DNA from: Roseovarius azorensis
GTDB lineage: Bacteria > Pseudomonadota > Alphaproteobacteria > Rhodobacterales > Rhodobacteraceae
Reading direction: 5' to 3'
Assembly (NCBI RefSeq): GCF_900109455.1
Contig: NZ_FOAG01000003.1
Span: forward strand, 124,001-188,000
Length of the DNA: 64,000 bases
The notes under the pieces are model-generated. The model had not been told where the DNA came from, made no database searches, and saw nothing but the letters and a program-made list of their open reading frames with translations. Shown here one piece after another: positions 18,168-26,774 of this stretch; within the stretch, counting starts at the first letter, position 1, and each line of letters begins with the position of its first letter. The translations under genes were made by a program, and so were the position numbers.

Positions 18168-20531
18168 TTACCCTTGCATCGCTTGCCAGACGCGCGACGG
18201 CGACAGTGGCATGTCGATATGGGTGACGTTCTTTCCAACCGATTGCAGGGCGTCGATCACCGCATTGACCACCGCGGGCGGGCTACCGATGGCACCTGCC
18301 TCGCCACAACCCTTCACCCCAAGCGGATTGTGGGTACAGGGCGTCTGGCAGGAATGATCCACCCGGTAGAACGGCACGTCATCGGCACGCGGCATCGCGT
18401 AATCCATGTAGCTGCCGGTCTGTAGTTGGCCGTTCTCATCATAGACGCAGGATTCCAGCAACGCCTGTCCAATCCCCTGACCGATGCCGCCATGTACCTG
18501 ACCCGAAACGATCATCGGGTTGATGATATTGCCGAAATCATCCGCCGCCGCGAATCGCTCGATGGTGACGCGGCCGGTTTCGGGATCTACCTCTACTTCG
18601 CAGGCATAGGCCCCTGCCGGGTAGGTAAAGTTTGACGGATCGTAAAACGCCGTCTCCTCCAGCCCCGGCTCTACCTCCGCGAGTGGATAATTATGCGGAA
18701 CATAGGCGGCGAGGGTTACATCGCCCCAGGCCACGGATTTGTCCGTGCCTGCAACGCTGAACTGCCCATCTTTCAATTCGATGTCGGCCTCCGAAGCCTC
18801 CATCAGATGTGCCGCGATCCTCTTGGCCTTGTTGATGATCTTCTCGGTAGCCCGCACCATTGCAGAACCGCCCACGGCAATGGAACGGCTGCCATAGGTG
18901 CCCATGCCCATCGGCGTGTTGGCAGTGTCGCCATGCACGATCTCGACCATACTGGCGTCAATCCCGATCATCTCGGCCACCACCTGCGCAAAGGAGGTCT
19001 CGTGCCCCTGTCCGTGGGAATGCGAGCCGGTCATGACCACAAGGCCCCCGGTGGCATTCACCCGCACCGTCGCACTCTCATAGAGCCCGGCCCGCGCGCC
19101 CAATTGCCCCACAAGGTTCGAGGGTGCGATGCCGCAGGCCTCGATATAACAGTTGATGCCAAGGCCACGCAGCCTGCCCTTGGCCTCGCTCGCCTTGCGC
19201 CGCGCGGCAAAGCCCTTGAAATCCGCGATCTCTTCCAGCTTGTCCATCGTGGCGTGGTAATCGCCGGTGTCATATTCCACCGCCACGGGTGTCGCATAGG
19301 GGAATTCGGTGATGAAATTCTGCCGGCGCAGCGCAATCGGATCAACGCCCAATTCGCGCGCCGCCTTGTCGATCACCCGTTCCAGTTGGAACGTGGCCTC
19401 GGGCCGCCCGGCCCCGCGATAGGCGTCCACGGGAACGGTATTTGTGAACACCGCCTTGACGTTCACATAAATGAGCGGCGTCTTGTAATTGCCGGCCATC
19501 AGCGTGCCATGCAGCCATGTGGGCACCGAAGGGGCAAAGGTGCTCAGGTAAGCCCCCATGTTCGCATGGGTATCCGTGCGGATCGCGATAAAGTTGTTGT
19601 CCTTGTCCAGCGCCAACTCGATCTTGGTCACATGATCGCGGCCATGTGCATCGGTCATGAACGCTTCGGAGCGCGAGCAGGTCCATTTCACCGGGCGGTT
19701 GAGTGCCTTGGCGGCAAAGGTGCAGAACGCCTCTTCCGCATAGTGAAAGATCTTGGAGCCAAAACCGCCGCCCACATCGGGGGCCACGACCCGCAACTTG
19801 TGCTCGGGGATACCCAGCACGAAGGCCCCCATCAACAAGCGGATTACATGCGGGTTCTGGCTTGTGGTGTAGAGGGTCGAGTCGCCCGTCGAGCGGTTGA
19901 AATCGCCCACCGCCACGCGCGGCTCCATCGGGTTCGCGACCAGCCGCTGATTGACCAGTTCCAGCGTGGTGACATGCGCGGCCTTCGCAAAGGCCTCGTC
20001 CACCGCCGCCTTGTTCTCCTCGACGAACCCCCAGTCATAGCAGAGGTTGCTCTTGAGCTCGTCATGCACCTTTGGCGCGCCCTCTTTCAGCGCCGCCTTC
20101 ATGTCCACGACCGCCGGCAGTTCCTCTATATCGAGCACGATGGCCTCGGCCGCATCGCGCGCCTGTGCGTAGGTCTCGGCCACTACGGCGGCGATGGGAT
20201 CGCCCACATGGCGCACCTTACCCTGCGCCAGTACCGGATGCCCCGGCTCCTGCATCACCTCGCCGAAACGATCCGTCACCTGCCAGCCGCAGGGTAGCCC
20301 GCCCACCCCTTCGAAATCCTTGCCGGTAAAGATGCGCAGCACGCCGGGCATGCCCTCGGCATCGCCGGTATCAACCTTGTTCAACCGCCCATGCGCCACA
20401 TCCGAGCGCAGGAAATGCACATAGGCCTGCCCGCGCAGATTGATGTCGTCGGTGTAATTGCCATTCCCGGTCAGAAACCGGATATCCTCGCGCCGCTTTG
20501 TGCTGGCGCCGATACCTCCGTCTTTGGGCAT
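18168..20531 (-). CDS. coxL: Molybdopterin-binding large subunit, form II CO dehydrogenase-like (CoxL-like)
   Basis: A 787-residue catalytic subunit of a molybdenum hydroxylase. The active-site loop reads AYRGAGR (within VDAYRGAGRPEATF), the form II signature; true form I CO dehydrogenases carry AYXCSFR. The C-terminal KGCGEAGAIGSP holds the conserved catalytic glutamate, and GGGFGSKI contacts the cofactor. Form II enzymes are often annotated as CO dehydrogenase but their real substrate is uncertain. A strong GGAGGAG ribosome site precedes the ATG. It lies between coxS and coxM in the usual S-L-M order. Confidence 0.93.
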   Translation of the reverse strand: MPKDGGIGASTKRREDIRFLTGNGNYTDDINLRGQAYVHFLRSDVAHGRLNKVDTGDAEGMPGVLRIFTGKDFEGVGGLPCGWQVTDRFGEVMQEPGHPVLAQGKVRHVGDPIAAVVAETYAQARDAAEAIVLDIEELPAVVDMKAALKEGAPKVHDELKSNLCYDWGFVEENKAAVDEAFAKAAHVTTLELVNQRLVANPMEPRVAVGDFNRSTGDSTLYTTSQNPHVIRLLMGAFVLGIPEHKLRVVAPDVGGGFGSKIFHYAEEAFCTFAAKALNRPVKWTCSRSEAFMTDAHGRDHVTKIELALDKDNNFIAIRTDTHANMGAYLSTFAPSVPTWLHGTLMAGNYKTPLIYVNVKAVFTNTVPVDAYRGAGRPEATFQLERVIDKAARELGVDPIALRRQNFITEFPYATPVAVEYDTGDYHATMDKLEEIADFKGFAARRKASEAKGRLRGLGINCYIEACGIAPSNLVGQLGARAGLYESATVRVNATGGLVVMTGSHSHGQGHETSFAQVVAEMIGIDASMVEIVHGDTANTPMGMGTYGSRSIAVGGSAMVRATEKIINKAKRIAAHLMEASEADIELKDGQFSVAGTDKSVAWGDVTLAAYVPHNYPLAEVEPGLEETAFYDPSNFTYPAGAYACEVEVDPETGRVTIERFAAADDFGNIINPMIVSGQVHGGIGQGIGQALLESCVYDENGQLQTGSYMDYAMPRADDVPFYRVDHSCQTPCTHNPLGVKGCGEAGAIGSPPAVVNAVIDALQSVGKNVTHIDMPLSPSRVWQAMQG

Positions 20532-20591
20532 GTCATTCTCCTCCCTGATCGTCCGGGGTCACCCCCCATGAACACCCGACCCGCAGCCCTT

Positions 20592-20646
20592 TCACTGTTC
20601 CCGAAATACTCCGGGCGAGCGCTGCAGGCGTGGGGGCCGCGCCCCC
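20592..20646. repeat. Dispersed intergenic repeat copy between coxS and coxL
   Basis: TCACTGTTCCCGAAATACTC (20592-20611) is nearly identical to 38037-38057. It is followed by a GGGGGC-CGC-GCCCCC hairpin (20632-20646). This fits the AAATA-CCCC plus GC-hairpin intergenic repeats of Rhodobacterales. It lies within the coxS-coxL gap and could lower downstream transcription. Confidence 0.6.
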
Positions 20647-20655
20647 GAATGCACC

Positions 20656-21141
20656 TTATTCCGCCGCGATGCGACTCACGTCCTGCCCGCTGGCCGCCAG
20701 TATCGCCTTCACGATATTGTGATAGCCCGTGCAGCGGCAGAGATTGCCCTCAAGGTAATCGCGCACCTCGGCCTCACTCGGCGTCGGGCTCTCGGCCAGC
20801 AGGGCCGCCGCCGACATCACCATCCCCGGCGTGCAGAAACCACATTGCAACCCGTGGTGATCCTGGAACGCCTGCTGGATCGGGTGCAGCGTCCCGTCGG
20901 CCTCGGCCATCCCCTCGATGGTCTTCACCTCGGCGCCCTCGGCCTCGGCAGCGAACATGGTGCAGGCCTTGACCGCTCGCCCGTCCACATGCACCACGCA
21001 GGCCCCGCACTGGCTGGTGTCACAGCCCACATGCGTGCCCGTCAGACCCAGGTTCTCTCGCAGAAATTCGACAAGAAGCGTGCGGCCCTCGATCTGGCCC
21101 GACGCTGGCTTGCCATTCACGGTCATCTTGACCTCTGGCAT
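20656..21141 (-). CDS. coxS: [2Fe-2S] small subunit of CO dehydrogenase/xanthine dehydrogenase family (CoxS-like)
   Basis: A 161-residue iron-sulphur subunit. The plant-ferredoxin-type cluster is bound by C-x4-C-G-A-C and a distal cysteine (CDTSQCGAC ... KAC, ~residues 40-61). The second, all-helical domain shows CGFCTPGM and [11 protein letters not shown]. It relays electrons from the molybdenum site in CoxL to FAD in CoxM. GGGAGGAG precedes the ATG. A 116-base gap separates it from the upstream molybdopterin-binding gene, so it may have its own promoter. Confidence 0.95.
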   Translation of the reverse strand: MPEVKMTVNGKPASGQIEGRTLLVEFLRENLGLTGTHVGCDTSQCGACVVHVDGRAVKACTMFAAEAEGAEVKTIEGMAEADGTLHPIQQAFQDHHGLQCGFCTPGMVMSAAALLAESPTPSEAEVRDYLEGNLCRCTGYHNIVKAILAASGQDVSRIAAE

Positions 21142-21257
21142 TGGCTCCTCCCGGTTGGCTTGGTTCTGTCTCCCTGTCAGACCTAGCAGGCTCGGTCCGA
21201 CTGTCCAGTGCGACTAAAGCACGGCTCACGCATGTTGAGAACCCGGTATTTTGCGGC

Positions 21258-22250
21258 TCACCTGCGACCCGCGCTGCGCGGCTGTGGCCGGGTCGGGATT
21301 TCCTTCAGCAGCCCCCCCACCCCCATCGCGGCGATTTCCGCTGCACCGCATGGCAGCCCGCAGGCCACCCGCGCCAGCACCCAGTCCGCACCATGCAGCA
21401 CCGGACTGCGCGCAGAGCCCGGCAGGCCGATCACCGGCTTGCCGCCAAGACTACCAAGAAACAGCAGGTTTCCCGGATCGACCGGCATGCCGAAACGCTC
21501 CACTTGTCCCCCGGCACGGCGCAATGCCTGTGGTGCTGTATCATGAGGATCCGACGTCGCCGAGGCGGTGAGGATCAGCACGATATCCCCCCTCGCGGCC
21601 CCGATCGCATCAGCCAGCGCCGCCTCTTCATGGGCGCAGATAACGGTCTCGGCCATCTCCATGCCCAGCCCCGTGACCCGCGCCGCGATCGCCTCGGCCC
21701 CCTTGTCGCCCGGTCCGCCGGGTGTATCGGTGATGATCAGGCTGGCATTGCGATATTGCGCCACCGCCAGCCGCACCGCGCCGCGCGCCAGATCCGCCGC
21801 CCGCGCCAGCGCCGCACCCGATACGCCATAGGCGATGATCTTGACCGTCGCGATCATGCCCCCCGCCCGGATCTGATGATGGTCCGGCACCGTCGCCACC
21901 GTGATCATCGGATCGACCGCATTGGCCGCGTTGATCGCGCCGGTATCGAGACAGACCACCCCCGGTCGCTCCGCCAACAGGTTGACCCGCCCGGTGAATG
22001 GTGCACTAATCGCGATGCCTGACGCCGTGCCGCGCAGAGCCTGCGCCAGCATCTCCGCTGCCCGATCCTCGTGCAGATCGCCTGTTTCCAGCCGGGCGAC
22101 CGTCACCTGCGCATAACCCGCCGCACGCAACGCCCCTATCTGATCCGTGCCCAGCACGGCCCCCTTGCGCAGCCGCCCGCCCGCCACCTGCTCGGAATGC
22201 GCCAGAATCGCCCCCTCGGCCTGATCCAGCGGAACGGGTCCGAATTTCAC
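21258..22250 (-). CDS. Molybdopterin-binding (MoeA/MogA-like) protein of the cox locus
   Basis: A 330-residue protein related to the molybdopterin-binding domain of MoeA/MogA/CinA. Seen are an N-terminal VPLDQAEGAILAHS part, a central IITDTPGGPGDKG (~residues 172-184, a variant of the TGGTG cofactor loop) and GLPGSARSPVLHGADW near the end. Such genes accompany cox/xdh clusters and probably help insert or mature the molybdenum cofactor. It overlaps the xdhC gene by 4 bases (ATGA type), so translation is coupled. Exact step unknown. Confidence 0.8.
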   Translation of the reverse strand: MKFGPVPLDQAEGAILAHSEQVAGGRLRKGAVLGTDQIGALRAAGYAQVTVARLETGDLHEDRAAEMLAQALRGTASGIAISAPFTGRVNLLAERPGVVCLDTGAINAANAVDPMITVATVPDHHQIRAGGMIATVKIIAYGVSGAALARAADLARGAVRLAVAQYRNASLIITDTPGGPGDKGAEAIAARVTGLGMEMAETVICAHEEAALADAIGAARGDIVLILTASATSDPHDTAPQALRRAGGQVERFGMPVDPGNLLFLGSLGGKPVIGLPGSARSPVLHGADWVLARVACGLPCGAAEIAAMGVGGLLKEIPTRPQPRSAGRR

Positions 22251-23212
22251 GCGTCCAACCTCAGCACGCGCGTCATTTCCGCAAGGATCGCCACCGCGAT
22301 CTCGGATGGTCCCGCCGCTCCGATATCCAGACCGATAGGTCCGTGTATCCTTCCGATCTCGGCCTCTGTAAACCCGGCCTCGACCAACCGCGCCACCCGC
22401 TTTGCATGCGTCCGGGCTGATCCCAACGCACCGATATAAAAGACCTCAGAGCGCAGCGCCTCGATCAGCGCCGGATCATCCAACTTGGGATCATGCGTCA
22501 GGAGCACCAGCGCCGTGCGCCCATCCAGCCCAAAGACGCGTACCCCCTCGTCCGGCCAGTCGTGCAGCACCGTCTCGCCGGGAAACCGCGCCTCGCTGGC
22601 GAAACTCTCGCGCGGGTCGATCAGCAGTGGGTCATATCCGGCAATCCGCGCCATCGGCACGAGGGCCTGCGCGATATGTACCGCCCCGACGACGATCAGC
22701 CGCAAGGGCGGATTGTGAATGGCGACAAAGGTCGCGCCATCCTCCTCGAACCCCGAACGATCCATACGAAAACGCACCGCGTGGCCATCCCGCTCCAGCC
22801 GCCGCTCGACCTCCAGGCCCGTGACATAGGCCACCGGCACCCGCGCCTCACGGGCCAGCACCAGATCGGCCAGCAGAGCCTCGGGCATCACCGTGCCCAC
22901 CGGCTCGACCAGCACCCGGATCGTACCGCCGCAGGCCAGCCCCACGGCAAAGGCATCGCCATCCGACACACCATATTCCAGCAGCACCGGCTTGCCCGCC
23001 TCGATCGCGTCCAATGCCTCGGCCACCACCGCGCCCTCGACACAGCCGCCCGAGACAGAGCCTGCAATCTCGCCCTCGCCCGAGATTGCCAGTTGGCTGC
23101 CCACCCGGCGCGGCGCGCTGCCCCAGGTCTCGACCACCGTGGCCAGCGCCGCGCCCTTGCCCGCGCGGTGCCAGGTCAGCGCGGTTTCGGGAATGTCGTC
23201 AAACCTCTGCAT
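22247..23212 (-). CDS. XdhC/CoxF family molybdenum cofactor maturation protein
   Basis: A 321-residue protein of the XdhC/CoxI family. The N-terminal domain shows GSVSGGCVEGAVV (~residues 52-64), whose cysteine is conserved and is thought to help cofactor sulfuration or loading. The C-terminal half has a Rossmann-like VGAVHIAQAL, DPRESFA, LTHDPKLDDPAL and YIGALGS series. XdhC proteins bind the molybdenum cofactor and deliver the sulfurated form to the apoenzyme. It sits between coxE and the MoeA-like gene in one directional run. Confidence 0.9.
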   Translation of the reverse strand: MQRFDDIPETALTWHRAGKGAALATVVETWGSAPRRVGSQLAISGEGEIAGSVSGGCVEGAVVAEALDAIEAGKPVLLEYGVSDGDAFAVGLACGGTIRVLVEPVGTVMPEALLADLVLAREARVPVAYVTGLEVERRLERDGHAVRFRMDRSGFEEDGATFVAIHNPPLRLIVVGAVHIAQALVPMARIAGYDPLLIDPRESFASEARFPGETVLHDWPDEGVRVFGLDGRTALVLLTHDPKLDDPALIEALRSEVFYIGALGSARTHAKRVARLVEAGFTEAEIGRIHGPIGLDIGAAGPSEIAVAILAEMTRVLRLDA

Positions 23213-23280
23213 GATCCTCTCCCATTGCTGCGTTCATCTAACACCCGCATCCCGATTTCCGGCAGAAAAATCGCACCCCG

Positions 23281-24540
23281 TCAGCCGTGCAGGGCCGCCA
23301 TCAAACGGGCCTTTTCTCCGTCATCATCCCGGCGCGAAATCGCTTCGGCCAGATCCTCCAGCGTGGCGATGGAATGGCCGGCGCGGAATGCGTCCACATG
23401 CGGCAGCATGGCACGAATACCCTGCGCCTTGGGCGCGAACCCTTCCCACCGGAGCAGCGGGTTGAGCCATATCAGCCGCCGCGCGCTCAGATGCAGTCGT
23501 TCCATCTCATGCGCCAGCGCGTCGGGGTCGTCCCGGTCCAGACCGTCAGTGATCAGCAGCACCACCGCCCCCTGCCCCATGACCCGACGCGACCAGTCGC
23601 GGTTGAACGCATGCAGACAGGCCCCGATCCGGGTGCCACCCTCCCAGTCCTGCGCCTGCCGCCCGGCAGCAGCCAACGCCGCATCCACATCCCGTGTCGC
23701 CAGTTGCCTTGTAATATTGGTCAGCCGCGTGCCAAAGGTAAAGGCATGCACCTTTGCCCAGCCCGCCCCTTTCTGATTGGCGACAGCGTGGAGAAAGTGC
23801 AGAACCATGCGGCTATACTGGCTCATCGAGCCGGAAATATCGCACAGAACCACCAGATTGGGCCAGCGCTCGCGTGGCTTCTTGCAATGAATGCGCCGCA
23901 TCTCGCCGCCATGGCGCAGCGCGCCGCGAAACGAGCGCCGCATGTCGATCCGCGTGCCCTGCGGGCTGACCATGCCCCGGCGCGAGGCAAGGGGTTTGAC
24001 CGGCAGCGTCAGCCGCGCCAGCATCCGCCTGGCCTGCCGCATCTCTGCCGTGCTCATCTGTTCGAAATCGAGCTGTCGCAACCGCTCGTCGCCCGACATC
24101 GTGGCGCTTGCATCGACCTCGACCTGCACCTCGTCGCCATCTCGCTCGTCGATCGCAGGCGCATCCCGCGTCACCCCGTCAAGCAGCGCCTCCGCCGCCC
24201 GCTTTTCGCCCGCCTGCGCCGCCCGATCCTCCTGCACGCCGCGAATGGCAGGCAGCATCATCGCCATCATATGCTCGACATAACGCGGATCGCGCCAGTA
24301 AAGGCGGAACACCTGCGCAAAAACCACCAGATGCTCGGGCCGCGTCACCAGACAGGCGCGCAGAGTGTAGAAAAAATCCTCGCGGCTGGAAAATCCCGCC
24401 GCCGCGACAGCGCGCACCGCGTCGATCACCCGGCCGGAACCAATGGTCAGGCCCGCCGCGCGCAGGGCGCGCGCGAAATGGGTGATGTTATGGGTAAGTT
24501 TCGGGTCGTCCGGCAGATCGAGGGGGGCGTATTCGGTCAT
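23281..24540 (-). CDS. coxE: CoxE-like VWA domain protein
   Basis: A 419-residue protein with a C-terminal von Willebrand A domain whose metal site DISGSMS (DxSxS) is intact, followed by GTRLTNITRQL and LITDGLDRDDPDAL. The N-terminal half is charged and helical. CoxE partners the MoxR-type ATPase CoxD in maturing the copper/molybdenum or related centre. The start MTEYAPLDLPDDPK at 24540 is chosen; further upstream the frame runs through the GC-rich repeat at 24549-24595 and is not gene-like. It follows coxD after 58 bases. Confidence 0.9.
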   Translation of the reverse strand: MTEYAPLDLPDDPKLTHNITHFARALRAAGLTIGSGRVIDAVRAVAAAGFSSREDFFYTLRACLVTRPEHLVVFAQVFRLYWRDPRYVEHMMAMMLPAIRGVQEDRAAQAGEKRAAEALLDGVTRDAPAIDERDGDEVQVEVDASATMSGDERLRQLDFEQMSTAEMRQARRMLARLTLPVKPLASRRGMVSPQGTRIDMRRSFRGALRHGGEMRRIHCKKPRERWPNLVVLCDISGSMSQYSRMVLHFLHAVANQKGAGWAKVHAFTFGTRLTNITRQLATRDVDAALAAAGRQAQDWEGGTRIGACLHAFNRDWSRRVMGQGAVVLLITDGLDRDDPDALAHEMERLHLSARRLIWLNPLLRWEGFAPKAQGIRAMLPHVDAFRAGHSIATLEDLAEAISRRDDDGEKARLMAALHG

Positions 24541-24548
24541 GCCGCGCC

Positions 24549-24597
24549 GTGGGGGCGCCGCCCCCACACCCCCGGGATATTTGAACCAGGAAGAAAC
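24549..24597. repeat. Rhodobacterales-type intergenic repeat between coxD and coxE
   Basis: GTGGGGGC-GCC-GCCCCCAC is a perfect hairpin (24549-24567), followed by a CCCCCGGGATATTTGAACCAGGAAG segment in short form. Read on the minus strand this is the TTCC-TGGTTCAAATATCCCGGGGG plus GC-hairpin element I know from many Rhodobacterales intergenic gaps. It sits inside an operon and may act as an attenuator. Confidence 0.7.
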
Positions 24598-24598
24598 A

Positions 24599-25507
24599 TC
24601 AGGCGGGTTCCAGACTTGCCCGCACCTCATCCAGAATCCGCTTGGCCTCCGACCCCTGCAATTTGGCAATATCGTCCTGATATTTCAGGATCGCGCCCAG
24701 CGTGTCAGCGATCACCTCGGGGCTGAGGCTGATCACGTCCAGCGCCAGCAGGCATTTGGCCCAGTCGATCGTCTCGGCCACACCCGGTTTCTTGAACAGA
24801 TCCTCGGTGCGCAGCCGCTGAACGAACGCCACCACCTCGCGGCTCAGCACGCCCGCCGCCTCGGGCGCGCGCGCGTGCAGTATCTCGATCTCGCGCTCGA
24901 ATGTCGGATAATCAACCCAGTGATAAAGACAGCGGCGCTTGAGCGCGTCATGCACCTCGCGGGTGCGGTTCGAGGTCAGGATCACAATGGGCGGCTCGGG
25001 CGCCCTGATCGTGCCCAGTTCCGGTATCGTGACCTGAAAATCGCTGAGCGCCTCCAGCAGGAATGCCTCGAACGGTTCGTCGGTGCGGTCGATCTCGTCG
25101 ATCAGCAGCACCGATGCGCCGCCGGGTTGCGGACGCATCGCTTGCAACAAGGGCCGCTCGACCAGATAATCCTCGGTAAACAGCTCATCCTTGAGATGTC
25201 CGCGATCCACCCCGCCCGAGGCCTCCGCAGCACGAATCGCAATCATCTGACCGGCGAAATTCCATTCATAGACCGCACTCGCGGCATCCAGCCCCTCATA
25301 GCACTGCAGTCGGATCAGCCTGCGGCCCAGCCCGGCGGCCAGCGCCTTGGCGATCTCGGTCTTGCCGGTCCCGGCCTCACCCTCCAGAAAGAGCGGCCGC
25401 CCGAGCCGCAGCGCCAGATAGGTCACCGTGCCAAGCGCCCGCCCGCAGACATAATCCTGCCCCGCCAGCAGGGTCTGCACCGCGTCAATGGATGTGGGGT
25501 TCTGCAC
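24599..25507 (-). CDS. coxD: CoxD-like MoxR-family AAA ATPase
   Basis: A 302-residue AAA+ ATPase. Walker A is GEAGTGKTE, Walker B LLIDEIDRTDEPFEAFLLE, sensor 1 VILTSNRTREVHDALKRRC. MoxR-type ATPases work with VWA proteins such as CoxE in assembling metal centres. The start is a GTG at 25507 (MQNPTSIDAVQ), placed 8 bases after GGAGG; the frame stays open further upstream to 25696 but reads into the promoter region. It is the first gene of the leftward cox run. Confidence 0.9.
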   Translation of the reverse strand: MQNPTSIDAVQTLLAGQDYVCGRALGTVTYLALRLGRPLFLEGEAGTGKTEIAKALAAGLGRRLIRLQCYEGLDAASAVYEWNFAGQMIAIRAAEASGGVDRGHLKDELFTEDYLVERPLLQAMRPQPGGASVLLIDEIDRTDEPFEAFLLEALSDFQVTIPELGTIRAPEPPIVILTSNRTREVHDALKRRCLYHWVDYPTFEREIEILHARAPEAAGVLSREVVAFVQRLRTEDLFKKPGVAETIDWAKCLLALDVISLSPEVIADTLGAILKYQDDIAKLQGSEAKRILDEVRASLEPA

Positions 25508-25629
25508 GCTCTCGCCTCCGCCATCTGTTCTCCTGGCAGAACTGCATGCCATGCGGCATTGGTCAAGGGCGCGCACCACAGGTCGCGACGCGAGACAACC
25601 GTCGAAAACAACCAAAGGGAGAACATTCC

Positions 25630-25746
25630 GACACCCGGACTGCACAAGGTGGTCAAGGATGCGCAGGTGCCGCAAACGTGCTAGATGATTCTCCATGCTG
25701 CCTGACAGAGACCGGATTGCATGCGGAGCGGATCATCGGGTGTCGG
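25630..25746. promoter_or_regulatory. Widely spaced perfect 10-base inverted repeat in a divergent promoter region
   Basis: CCGACACCCG (25630-25639) and CGGGTGTCGG (25737-25746) are exact reverse complements 97 bases apart, between coxD (leftward) and the gene at 25776 (rightward). Two half-sites at this spacing could be bound by one looping regulator, or the match may be chance. No other feature was seen in this 268-base gap. Confidence 0.3.
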
Positions 25747-25775
25747 CAGAGTGGGTTTGAAGTTGAAGGGTTGCC

Positions 25776-26723
25776 GTGGCCATGCAGAACAGTTCCACCA
25801 TCATAAGCAGTGATCTCTCGGGCCTCGGCTGGCAGGCGTGGCGTGACCGCGCCGCAGAACTGGTGGAACGCGAAGGCTATGCCGTGCCCCTGGGGCGCAA
25901 ACACGCCGCGATTCTGATCAGGCGGAAATCCACCTTGCTCGTCACCTTCGAAACACATGCCCGCATGGCCGAACTCTCGCCCGAGGCGCATCCCCTGGGC
26001 TGGACCATGGTCAAGGGGCTGGAGTGGTCGCATCTCTGCCTTGTCAGCGAGGAGGACACATGGTTCCGCGACCAGCGGGTCTATGGCTTTTTCGACCGGC
26101 TGATCGACGAGGGGTTCTTTGACAATTTCGACCAGGTGATCTTTTACGGCGCAGGGCCCTGCGGCTATGCGGCGGCGGCCTTTTCAGTCGCGGCCCCGGG
26201 AGCCAAGGTGGTGATGCTGCGGCCACAGGCAACGCTCGATCCCGAGCGCAGCGAATGGGATGACCGCTATATCCGCATGCGCCGCACCAGTTTCACCGAC
26301 CGCTTCGGCTATGCGCCCGACATGCTCGACGGGGCGGCAGAGGCCGTGCTGCTCTATGATCCCGAGGTCGAGCTTGACGCCATGCACGCCGCTCTCTTCT
26401 CGCATCCGAAACTGCTCCGGTTCCGCACCCGTTTTCTTGGCTACCGGATCGAGCCGGAGCTTTTGCAGATGCGGGTGCTGCTGCGCATCCTGGCGCAGAC
26501 GGCCAGCGGCAAGCTGACCCGGTCGAGCCTGGCAAGACTGTTTCGCGCCCGCCGCAATGCGCCGTGCTACCTGACGCGCCTGCTGCAAGAGCTGATGGCC
26601 GAAGAGCGTGATCATCTCACAATCCTGCTCTGCCAGAACGTGCTGGCACGCGAACTGGGCGGGCCGCGTTTCCGAAAGGCGCTGCAACTCGCCGAAACCC
26701 GGCTGCAGGTGCAGCAGGGCTGA
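25776..26723 (+). CDS. Conserved protein of unknown function (alpha/beta-fold-like)
   Basis: A 315-residue soluble protein. The first ~130 residues include WRDRAAELVEREGYAVPLG and the VTFET-ARMAEL segment. A FYGAGPCGYAAAAFSVAAPGAKVVML stretch in the middle (split here; ~residues 122-147) looks like the strand-elbow-helix of an alpha/beta-hydrolase-type fold, but with Gly-Pro-Cys-Gly at the elbow instead of Gly-x-Ser-x-Gly. I recall roseobacter relatives labelled phosphoadenosine phosphosulfate reductase, yet no PAPS-reductase motif is visible. The GTG at 25776 has GAAGGG 5 bases upstream; ATG at 25782 is the alternative. Confidence 0.6.
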   Translation: MAMQNSSTIISSDLSGLGWQAWRDRAAELVEREGYAVPLGRKHAAILIRRKSTLLVTFETHARMAELSPEAHPLGWTMVKGLEWSHLCLVSEEDTWFRDQRVYGFFDRLIDEGFFDNFDQVIFYGAGPCGYAAAAFSVAAPGAKVVMLRPQATLDPERSEWDDRYIRMRRTSFTDRFGYAPDMLDGAAEAVLLYDPEVELDAMHAALFSHPKLLRFRTRFLGYRIEPELLQMRVLLRILAQTASGKLTRSSLARLFRARRNAPCYLTRLLQELMAEERDHLTILLCQNVLARELGGPRFRKALQLAETRLQVQQG

Positions 26724-26774
26724 GAGCGCAGGAGTCTCTGGCCTTGACCCGCGCGATTGTGTATGCGCAGCCCC

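Noticed and set aside
18168..20531. True aerobic CO dehydrogenase
   Set aside because: The active loop is AYRGAGR (form II) rather than AYXCSFR (form I).
25508..25696. N-terminal extension of CoxD to 25696
   Set aside because: The GTG at 25507 has a strong GGAGG at good spacing and gives the family start; the extension lies in the promoter region.
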